Origin: Bimastos eiseni
Lineage: Eukaryota > Annelida > Clitellata > Crassiclitellata > Lumbricidae
NCBI GenBank assembly: GCA_959347315.1
Contig: OY365806.1
Span: 54,234,116-54,298,115 of the forward strand
Length of the DNA stretch: 64,000 bases
Direction: 5' to 3'
The translations under genes and the position numbers were made by a program. This document shows, in pieces, positions 1-10,800 of this stretch. The notes beneath the pieces are model-generated. The model searched no databases. It had not been told where the DNA came from and saw only the letters and a program-made list of their open reading frames with translations. Within the stretch, counting starts at the first letter, position 1; every line of letters starts with the position of its first letter.

Positions 1-67
1 TAATGAACAAATTTGACCTTGGCATTACAATCTATGGGATATCTGGTCCTGCTGTATTGTCTCTCAG

Positions 68-439
68 GCCAGGGACCGGCGCTCCTTCGCTCATCAAACC
101 ACACGGAGAGAGAGAGAGGTCGGGCGCCAGACCCTGGCCTGGCAGACGAGTAGTAACCAGTCCAGAAGTGATTTTATAGAACCTGATGATGTCAGCAGCA
201 GTTCAGCCCTTCAGTGTAGATGGATGAGTAATGGCTGGAATATTGAGTGTTGCCGAACTGAGAGCCACCATGGTGAAGCTCTGCCAGTCATGGACCCTTA
301 TGATGAAGTAGGACAGCGCTTTGCAGAGAAGCAGGATGTATGCAATTATGAGTCCAAGGTCAGAAATAGTCAGCTGGTGTATGCTGAGATCGATCGGGTT
401 GCATCGTCACGTGTGAAGATGATGTCAAGTAGGGCATAA
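68..439 (+). CDS. Probable last coding exon of an unidentified gene, tyrosine-motif tail
   Basis: An open frame follows a good acceptor (pyrimidine-rich tract ending in AG at 66-67) and runs 123 codons to TAA at 437-439. The product is hydrophilic, rich in Ser, Arg and Glu, with no membrane segment, as expected for the cytoplasmic end of a receptor or adaptor. Near the end are FIEPDD, MDPYDEV, CNYESKV and LVYAEIDRV; LVYAEI fits the ITIM-like form [SIVL]xYxx[IVL], so it could bind SH2 domains when phosphorylated. The last codons come from a transposon that starts at 432: AGG spans the junction, then GCA TAA. The original C-terminus may therefore have been longer. Upstream exons lie outside the window. 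I do not recognise the family, and the exon call rests on the acceptor plus the open frame only. Confidence 0.5.
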   Translation, partial: ARDRRSFAHQTTRREREVGRQTLAWQTSSNQSRSDFIEPDDVSSSSALQCRWMSNGWNIECCRTESHHGEALPVMDPYDEVGQRFAEKQDVCNYESKVRNSQLVYAEIDRVASSRVKMMSSRA

Positions 440-746
440 CCGGAAATCGCCTCGGACATTCGCCACGGCAAATATTACACCTGCAAATAGCTAAAAAAAA
501 GTATTTTCAAAAAATAATTTTTTTGATAAGTAATATTTTTTCAGGAAATAAATTTAGGACTAACGGACTTACTTATAAGTTATTGATTAATTAAACAAGA
601 ACTTAACATTCCATTGAATTTTCTTTAAATAAGGATGTTAACTTATATATTTTAATTTCTTTTGGTTGCATTCCCTAGGTGGCAACCAAATCAGTAATTT
701 TTGCATTTGAATTGGCTCCACCCACTTTCCGGTAAACATTAGAAAG
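432..746 (+). mobile_element. Truncated copy of TA-flanked MITE (gggcataaccgg family)
   Basis: It begins TA|gggcataaccgg like the full copies at 57744-58421 and 61861-62536, and stays alignable with them to about the word ggtaaacattag near 745, where similarity stops. The far end is missing. Its first bases supply the stop codon of the exon at 68-439. Confidence 0.85.
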
Positions 747-1860
747 GTATAATTTCGCCCAGTGCCTAGTGCTCATCAATCTGACACCCCCACATTTCGA
801 AAATAGTGCATTTTAAGTGCATAATAAGTTATTCCATCCTGAAATTTGCGCCCTTTCCACATTTGCGCCCTGGGCCATGGCCCCGCTGGCCCAGCTCGGT
901 ACGGCCCTGTAGTCGCCTCAGCTAAGTGCTCACCCAGATTGATCCAGAATGGCCTGGACGTCAGACACACGAGGTTGATGAGTCTTTGAGGTGAAGATTC
1001 CAATTACCAGCTCAAGTCAAATGTTCAAGTCATGAGGCAGACTCACTGAATAAGGCTGTTGAGGGCAGGGCCAGGACGGTGGACCAACAGTATCGTCAGA
1101 GGACCACGAGCAGGGCGGTGATCCCGGGGGGGATCGAGGGAGACAAGCCTCCCCCACCTTTTACAGAAGGGGACAATTTTTACGAGTTTTCCTCCCACAT
1201 TTCCTACTTCTCTCATTGGGTGTCCCCCCACCTGTCAAGCGAGATTGCTGCCTCTGACCATGAGGCAAAGAAGCCAATGCAGTGAGCTCTTTGAAGGTCG
1301 ATGGAGAAGAAGGGAGAGTATCCTGCAAGTTCGGGGAGCGTCTCATCGGTGATGACTGCAACCATCCTGATCGCTTTTATTGTCAACATCAGGTGTGGAC
1401 AGTCTACAACAGAGTGACCAGGAGGTGTTAAGCAGCACACAGAAGATGATTCAGTAGCCCCTATCAATGTCATCAACCATAAGTAGACTTATGCAGGTTT
1501 ATGCAATGAACATTACGCGGAATGATTACAACAAGTGTCAGCAGTCTCTATGGTGACGCTGTTAATGCTGGGCGGCTCAGGTTATCTTTCAATGAAACAA
1601 AAATATTTCACTAAATAAGTATCTAAAAAACTCGGGAGGCATGCACCTCTGTGCCTCAATGGTTGCAACACCACAAGCGGACTTGATTTGGCATAGCACC
1701 GGTGAATAAGCTGGTTCTCCCTGACGTGGCTTTTGTGGGCGCTGAGAAATTTTTGAGGATTTACATTACACTAATCTTAGAGACTGAATATGTGACAAAA
1801 TGCTGGACTTTGATATTAGCATTTCTTTTACTGTGATTAAATGTTGATCTGGTATTGTAG
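747..1860. other. Spacer between first gene fragment and DLG; holds one unassigned ORF and LINE debris
   Basis: Bases 747-960 contain GC-rich transposon-like sequence. Bases 995-1285 hold a 96-codon open stretch on the + strand (PGGIEGDKPPPPF, then FYEFSSHISYFSHW), coding-like in composition but without a recognised domain. Bases about 1690-1755 resemble the 3' end of an L2-type LINE (gaataagctggt, then gggcgctgagaaattt). The DLG promoter should lie here or upstream; I see no clear TATA box. Confidence 0.4.
1565..1580 (+). CDS. DLG1: DLG tentative start exon (M L G G S)
   Basis: ATG at 1565 followed by five codons and one base, then a GT donor at 1581. The resulting phase 1 is what the L27 exon needs, joining as MLGGS-D-AHRAL. 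Vertebrate DLG1 also has only a few residues before this point. The donor (gttatc) is weak, and other upstream exons are possible. Confidence 0.3.
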
Positions 1861-4800
1861 ATGCACACCGAGCTCTGGAGTTACTTGAACTGTATCATGC
1901 ACGACTGACAAAACCGCAAGACAGGCTGTTGCGAAGTGCCATTGAGCGTGTAATGCACATCTTCAAGGGGCGACTGTTCCAGGCTCTGCTTGGTTTGTCA
2001 TTTCTAAGACTTTCACATGTCTTTAGCTTTCTGAAATATTTTAGTGATCTGAATATTTAATTAAAAAGATTCCGGATATACTGTATTAATTCCATAAATT
2101 TAGATGGTGTCCTTTCAAGAAGTCTGTGCAGAGAAAACATATCAGTTATTGTAATTGTAGTAATAAATTTTTAGTTCCACTTTGAGAGACACTTTTCATA
2201 CTAGAAACCAACTGAGAAAATTGTGGTAATCAATCATTTGCCATGGAGACTAGTGTGGCAAAATTGACTAGCTGGTTGGCGATTATTGTGTACAATGTCT
2301 CGCTACAGTGTCTCGCTACAATGTCTCACTTTGCTTCGGGTATATATAGGAGAGACATAAGTGAAGAGAGGAAGTCAGAGTGAAGAGGAGTGTGAAGAGA
2401 GAGTCGTCGTGACGTATGTTGGATGTCAGTCAATGAATGAGAGAGGACAGTCAGAAGTCGTCGTTGTCATAGTAGTTGTAAAGACAGCGTTCTGTATAAT
2501 AACTGTTCGATGACTGTTGATTTTATCGAAGAAATAAAGATAAATCAGTCGGAATCGAGTCGAAGTTATTTGTAATGAGCTCCAATTGTTAACATGGGCA
2601 ATCTTCCTCATATCTGCGCCAACTAGCCAGACTTACCTCGCTGATAGTCGGACCTGGGCAAAACAACATTGCGTAATGCACATCTTCAAGGGGCGACTGT
2701 TCCAGGCTCTGCTTGGCTCTGCCTCCTGAAGGTACCAGAGGATTAAGGGGAGGTGAACCAGAATTGCCACAACTGACACCGAAGTAGGTACGCGACAAAT
2801 TGATACCCCAGAAGTGGAGTGTAACCCTGAGTTCGTTACACTAGTCTGCAGAATTCTGACATTACCGTACTTTCTGGACTTTGAGCTTCAGTTTTTTTAC
2901 ATGAGCTTCATAGTGATTTTTAGAAATGAGTGATGCTTGTGTGGAAACTAAGAAATATTTGATCTACTCCTGTCTGTAAGCTGTGATGCCTAAAAATGAA
3001 TAAAATATAAAGATCATAACATGCAATTTTACCACTGAGGGTGACCAAATTGCATTGCCCTTCACAATTGCACTCTAGATAAATAATATAGGATAATTGT
3101 AAGTCTTAATGCATATAATAATGATATTTTTTATTACCGAAATTTTATACCGCCCTTCTTCCAAAATGTTTGTTGAGAAGAGTTTTATGTATATAATAAT
3201 AATAATAATATTTGTATTAATTCCAACTGACAAACTGCAGTAAAATTACATGTTATGGCAGTAGCAGATGATGACAAGTTTAGCAGGAGTTGAATTTAAC
3301 TATTTGGCAGTCATGCAAGGCGAGAACCTGTCTATTGCTTATTGTACAGTCACAATCGAGTGAGTTGAAGGCTGAGTTTCCTGTTGCGGCGATAGCGGGT
3401 ATCGATCTCGCTTCTTGCTTGATGTTCGGCTCTTCACCCCGAAGTGTTACCATTGTTTCATCACCCACCATTGTGGCAAAATGGCTCACAGAAACCTAAG
3501 TAGTCTGATGTGAGTGCACTTGCACTGTACCCTTCTGTCATAATTATGATGGTGTCCAATTATTTTTAAAGGCCACAATGCATCACAGTTAATGGACAGA
3601 GAATTGTCTTGGTTTGGTATAGTTCTTCTCAGAAATTGTTTTGATTTTAGATATACAGGAGTACTACGAATTGACGCTGTTGAATGACACAAAGTCTGTC
3701 CAGCAGAAGGTGCAGGAAACAATGGAGATTGTATCCAAGTGGGAAATTGAACCACCAATCATTTCCAATCAATCCAGTGTACGTTCATTGGCCATTGCAC
3801 TTATTTCAATAACATTGTATACAGTGTAAAAGTAATATATGCATTTAACCCTGTGACTCTCAGCATTTTTTTTACTTAAATGGCTTAAAAATGCTGATTT
3901 TCATATGCTTTTGCTCAGTCTTAGAATGTATCAGAAAACAATGCTACTTACTGTTGGGGCTGATACTTGTAATGAAATTCAATCTAGCATGCAACTGGAC
4001 ATTCACGTTTCACGCACTTTGGACAACCATACATTGTTGTTATGCATTTTTCTGACTTCCTGTATGGTCCAGTGGAACACATTTCACATCAAGCTGGATG
4101 AATTACATGAAGATGTATAATTTATATATCAACAATTTTATGTCCACTTGAACTCAAAGACATATCATTATTCTTGACCTTCTCCTTTTCATATCTGTTT
4201 GTTTCTGTAACCAATATCCTCCAAAGGAATGCTGGAAAGAGCTGGTCAAAGTAAGATATGGTGGTGCTGTGGAATCAAGTGGAAGCGCAACAAAGGGTCC
4301 TGCATCCACTGTAAACTGTTTGGTAGACTTGTTTCATGGAAGGCAGTTGCTCATTCATGCACAACATTTTCTAGATCAATGGAACCACTTGTTCACAACT
4401 CCATTTATCATCTCAGTAGTTTTCACCATCACCAAATCTGTCAGCATGATCGTTATCTTCATTATCGCTTTTGTAACCATCCTCCGGTAGGTCACGCGAA
4501 GCAATAAAAGGCAGATGACGAGTATTATGTATAAAACGTGATGTTCGTTCCGAAAACCTTCTTGCGTCCATTCCTAAACAATTCCACGATTTTTCTGCTT
4601 TGGTGTAAATGTACACTCACGATAATAGTCCACTGGAAAATTTATAATAAATTTCCCTTTGGTATTCTAGTATAAACAGAGTCACAGCACCCAAAACTTA
4701 CAGTCCAACTAAAACCTGAATATGCCCATAGGTATCTAACACATGACTGCTAAGTTTTGTATGGCGGGGTAGAGCTGTACCGATATCACTTTTTGCCGAT

Positions 4801-7800
4801 TTCGTTTATTGTCGATTATTTCATTGCCGATACCGATTACCTAGCCGATTATTTTACCGATTATTTCATCAGTTGTCTTACCTATTATTTCATTGTGTTT
4901 CCCAAGATATCCGGTTCTAAAATATAGACCTACTGCTGCTGCCTGTTGTTATGATACAAGCAAAACACTTGCTCCGTAAGAGACGTATACATGTAGTTGG
5001 GGACTAATCTTAGACATGCAATACAGATTAGGCACACCGCCTGCCGTCGACCTTGCATGACAGAGGAGAGAAAAGAGATCTATGTAACTGGATGCTTTCT
5101 AAAAAAAATGGTAATGATGCCATTCCCTCCCCAGTCAGCAACTTTTATGACCAGCAACTTTGGCCTAAAATACCAACCAGGAACAACTGTAAAGGCAGGC
5201 ATAGGAAATGTGTAAATTCAACTCGAACAATGCTGTTTATAGCTAATACTTAATTAAGCTGCGTTTTTTTCCTTTTTAGTATTATTTAAGTGTTGACCTC
5301 TGACCATCACAACTTTTGCCTCTTAATATGTGGGTGGCCCCCCTACAGGACCTTGGTCCTTCTGGGGTCTTCTCCTCCCTGTTGAACCTTTTATGTCATA
5401 TCAATTTATTATTAACTCTGTCATAATGTAAATGCTGAGGTCAATAAAAACAAGTTTGTCTGTTTGTTTATGTACCACATTAAGTCAAGTTACCACACAC
5501 TTATAATGTCACATATTCGACCACAGAACCCTGTAGTCTGAGAGTACCATAGACGAGTACAACATAGCAATTCTTATGTATGTATGTTTGTGTGTGTGTT
5601 TGTGTTTGTATGTGCAAGCCCAGGCGCAGTCTATCAGGAAGTCATCGCCAGGCAATCGAAGCTATTATTGTCAGTGTCTATACCCTGCATGAATGAATGT
5701 ATACCCTGTTTGACGCCAAATGATAAATGGGCTCTGAACATACTTACATCTTGGTGCATGACTGTCTTATTTATAAAGACTGGGCCAATTGTTACCGTTT
5801 CAATTAGCCGGCTGCTATTACCATATGTGAGACTGAGGTTCTTCAGGCCTTGAAAGGCTATTGGAAGTAAGTAAATGCATGTTGGTTAGATGGGTGGTCT
5901 GATTTTCCGACCCCAAGTTATGCCTTTAAAGACCAAGGAATGGCCGGCCAATTCAAGCCAATGAATGGCTGGCCAATTCAACAGAGAAACCGTACATCGT
6001 GGAGGCATGTCTAATGAATACATGCTAGCTGCCAATCAGATCTCCCCGTAACATTTTAGTCGCCTGAGACTAGATTGGCTATGAATTGGCCAGCCGTTCC
6101 TTGGCCATTAATTACCCTGGGCACAGTTTGACTGTGGACGGTGTGACTAATCTGTATTGCCTGCTTAGGATTAGTCACCAACTACGTCTCCTATGGAGCA
6201 AGGGTTTGCTTGTATCACAACACAAGGCAGTAGCAGTAGGTCTTTCTTTTGGAACCGCAAATCTTCAGAAACACAATGAAATAATCGGTAAAATAATCGG
6301 GTATCGGCAAATGAATAATCGGCAGCAATCGGTATCAGCATAATCGGCAAAAAGTGATATTGGTACAGCTCTAGTATTTGGAAGCACATGCATTGTGGAA
6401 TTTGATTTAATAAAAAAGTCAAAAACGACAAGTGATGATTTTTTACCTCTGGCCTCACATATGATATATATATATATATATATATATAAATATTCACAAA
6501 ATAAATGTTCACATGCTGTATTGAGTGTTGGCTGTCTTTGCATGGAGACAAAGAGGTAAAATCTATCTCTAGAGAGAATGGACCTGGGAGAGGAAGAACA
6601 TTAGCCAATTTCTGGAAGATATCATGAAGGTACTTTAAAGGATGACCATGATGAAGTGGCTTTAATCAGATATGAGCCTCAATAGGTAACCAATGCAATT
6701 TGTTCGTCATGAAGGTCAATATATGAGAGAAACGAGGGAGGCGTGCGATCTGTCTGGCAGATTGAGTTTAAGATCAATTGGAGAGTTGACAGACGAACTT
6801 TTGTGACTTGCCTATAACGTGTTGCACTAATCAAAGCGGCTAAGGACGAATGCATGAGCAATAGGGCACCACAAGAAAAGCAACAGCCATAGGTGTGCAG
6901 CGACAAAAGCCAATGCACAAAGAAATAATTCAATAAATAGTAGCTTAAAAGTCAGTATAACAACTGTGAAAATCTTTATCATGACTAATAATGGCTGCAC
7001 CGTGCATGCGTTAATCGTGCACACTTATGTTCGGCACTTGTGATGATCGGGGTAGATGCCTCAGCTGATAGTGATCTCTGGCAGTATCTTTAAAAGCAAA
7101 CTATGTGGCAGTATTAAATTGTTCCTATATTAACAAACTGACCAGTCTCTGTTCCGTGCTCATGATGTGGTGACTCTTGATGTTCTCAACACATGAACAG
7201 TGTCTTCAGGCTTTAGACTCACTAGTTGGTCCTAGGCTTTTAATTCACTGCTGAATTCAATTCATTCTGTCAATTCTCCATATCTTTCAGGTCTAAACTC
7301 GTCTCTTTCAACTTACGCTTCCACTGTTACTTGGTTTCTAGTTTTGATGCTTTTGACATGACTTTTACAATGGATTTTTTTAAATTGCGATTTTGCTGTA
7401 CATATCATGGTCATTATGATAATTTCATTTTGGAGATGCCATTGAAGTAGATTAAATTAAGTTGGCACTATATCAGTGCCAACTTAATTTAATCTACTTT
7501 GGTGGCATCCCCAAAATAGTACATGACTATCAGTTCTTTGGGTTTTTAAATCTAGGGTTCATATCCTGGGGTGCTGTAAGAAGTTATCGCAAAACCAGGA
7601 CTGGAACCATGAGTATTGAGCCTGTAGTTAAACATCGATGTGAAAACCGTAATTCGCCATTTGAAAACTGAATTCAGTTCATCTGAGTAGCTTACAAGTA
7701 GTGACTGTAATTGAGTTACTGGTACCTGATGATATTCCGAATGCTTGGGCATAATTACTTATTGACTTTCCTATGACTGACTTTGTTTCTTTATAATGAA

Positions 7801-10800
7801 TTTATGTGATGAATGGTTCATAGAATTATTCGGAGGAACCTCTTCCTCCTCCTCCTCCAGAGGTTGTCTATCAACAAGTTAACAAGACCACAGAGACCAA
7901 ATCATCTGAGGTCAATCAGGTCAGTTAGATTTCTAGTATTTCTTTAAGTTATTTATCACCATATGTACAGATTCATTGATAATCTTATAGACTAGAAATG
8001 CTTTTGTAAAGGTTTCAACCATGGGTGAGATTCTGTTGGCTAGTTAATATATATTTTTTAAATTTTGAGCCTGCATTTGGAGAACAGCTGTGCAAGCATT
8101 GTTTTACAACAGGCTTATGCTTATCAAATTCTAGCATCAAATAAGATAATTGGTTTATACAATAAGACTTAGATAAAATTTCAGTGTTTGTTTAAGCAAC
8201 GTTGCACTCTATGACAGAATGAAGTTAGGTATGCACACTAGGTTTTATGTTCTACTCTCTGTGGACCTGGTCATGACAAAGTGTTCCACTCAAATCAATA
8301 AATGGCCATTTTGATCGGATCTAAGTTGAAGTAGATGAATGTGATGTTAATTTATATTGCCTGAAGGATCAATATAAGGAGAATGGTTGGTGCACGATTC
8401 AGTAGTGAAGTCTTTTATTGAAATATTGATTCAGTTCCAGACTATTTGAAGTTTATTTCCTTGCTTTTTAGAGATCAAAAACTTTTGAGCAGAATTCTCG
8501 AATTGATGAATTGTCAAAGGCTTTTGAAACAGCCAATACCAGATCAGACCAATGGCCTACTGATAAGGTGACATAGCCTAAATCATCGTCGTCATCGCCG
8601 CCGCCGCCGTCGTCGTCATCATCACTACAGGACAGTCATGCATAGCATATCCTCATTAATTTGGCTTAGTAAATATTAGCTGTTGCTGTCAACTGTTACT
8701 CTGGATCATTCTTTATCAGTGTGGTGCTGTGGCCAATCGATTAGAGCGGTCACCCCGTAACGTGTGCGTTGAGCGAGCGGGTTCAACCCTCGTCTGGGGA
8801 GTTGCTGTGTAGGGACCTTGAGCAAGTCCTTCGTGCACAATTGCTCTGCAGTGCAACTGCAATTGCACCATTGAGGCGTGTGTATGCACTTAAGAGCAAA
8901 AACTGTTGGAAGAAAGGCGGTATCAAATTTCGGTAATAAATAAATAAATTCGGTTGGCTTTATGTGTGTTAGCTCACCACAATACTACTCATTAGACAGA
9001 GCCATCACCAGAATGCCTAAGCATCATCACATCACTCCAATCCTGAAATCACTTCACTTGCTAACAATGCTAGAGCGCATTCAGTTCAAAGTACTATTCG
9101 CTAACCTACAACTCCCTACAGTACTCCGAGCCAAAATACCTTCGCAAACTCTTCACCATCCAGCCTGCCTGTCTCGCCCTTACTCGACACCCAGTCACCT
9201 CTCATCTCAATTTCTCCAACCGAGCCATATCCAACGCTGCACCACATCTCTGAATTGATCTGTCTCCTGAATTTCAGACTTTTTCAGTTCCTCAACCATC
9301 ACTGCATGTCATCCAACATCATCTGTTACAAGCTCCCCTATCCATCACAACCGGGCTTTCCATTCTAAACTTAAGTCTCGCCTTTTCAAGAATTCTTACC
9401 CTGCTTACTTGATATTCCTCCTGTCAATCCTCGACTAAAATGGCGCCCTCCTTAACAGCTACTCTGCCTCCGCTGACCTCCTGGAAACGGGACCATGGAC
9501 TACCATGGACTATTCTTTAGACAACCCTTCTGATTTGATGCAGCGCTCATGAATAAGCTGGTGCCCTGTGCTTGGCTTTCAAGTGGCGCTTTAGAAATTT
9601 GGAAGTTACGATTTTGACTTTTCTCGGATTGTGTTGAGATTTAGCATCATTTGAACTACCATTTAGTGCATATCTACATATTTATCTTAGAAATTACAGA
9701 TTTATAATTGCAATTTGTAAAATATAGTAGTTTGATAATATGCTAGTTTGTACAGAACTGGAGCTTGGACTTGAGATTCCCCTCAGTTGGTTTCAGAAAT
9801 TTCATTTTGTTAAATTCCCTTGTGGTGAACTTGGGTGCAGAGCAGTCCCTATAATGTATCCCTAAAAACAGTGCACATATTGATTTTAAATGTTAAGTGT
9901 ACTTGATTGGAAAGAATTAGGGAGTTAATTAATTGCCCTCATTTGCCAAGCTTAGGTAAGAATCTCAGGGAGTTGCTCAAAACTTCTGTCCAATGGATGT
10001 CTCTGCAAGTTGCTTGTTAAGATAATTATGCTTTGCATAATGGCTCTATTATTCGGTTAAGTACAGTTACTGTATGATGTTGATGTTATTGCAGATCAAT
10101 GGATCTGCGGACGAGTGGGAGTATGAGGAAATTACACTGGAAAGAGTAAGACAGTTTTACAGTTTGGCTGTCAAGTTGGCAATAAATCAATTTGTTACCA
10201 GTTTAGTATATTTTATTTTGCCATCACATTTGTTTTGCATAATAGTTTTATGAAGTTTAATGTTGTACTTGTTTTGTTTGCAGGAGTCACTTTTAGTTCA
10301 TTGCTCTTTCTGCTGATTGTGGCAGTGTGTTTTGTATTGGTCCAGGAGCAAGGCCTAGATAATGTCCTTCTTTAATGGATTTTTCCTAATTGTATCAAAA
10401 AATGATTGATTTGTTTTGACCAGTATATAATATATGAGAAATTCCCAATCTGCACAGCGTAAGAGGTGCCCAGTCTGTATTTATGCAGATTGCGTTGAAT
10501 TCCAGAAGCATATTTGAATATGTGTATCTAGTATCATAAAGTACATGTTGCCTTGAATGACTCCCTTTTGAGTATTAATAGCCATTTTGGGCTTATTATA
10601 TGAATAAAATTACACTCGTTTATTGTTATGGGTGTAAAACATGCTTCATCTTATGTCTTAGTCACACTGGAGCCACTCACGCTCGAAAACTGTTGCCAAA
10701 GGGTGGCCAATTGCTGTTTTTAATGGATCAGAGTGCTGTTACTATCACATGATTGTGTCTTACCTCATTCTCATTGCACCCAACAAACACTCACCACGCT

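Noticed and set aside
2253..2840. Complete LTR retrotransposon
   Set aside because: Only one LTR-like unit and no gag/pol coding sequence nearby.
4229..4507. 92-codon ORF as DLG exon
   Set aside because: No phase-compatible splice sites, and the DLG frame is already continuous from 3778 to 7824.
8719..8810. Functional tRNA gene
   Set aside because: The head has only A/B-box-like similarity and is followed by the SINE body and tail; the same unit recurs at 21568 and 39196.
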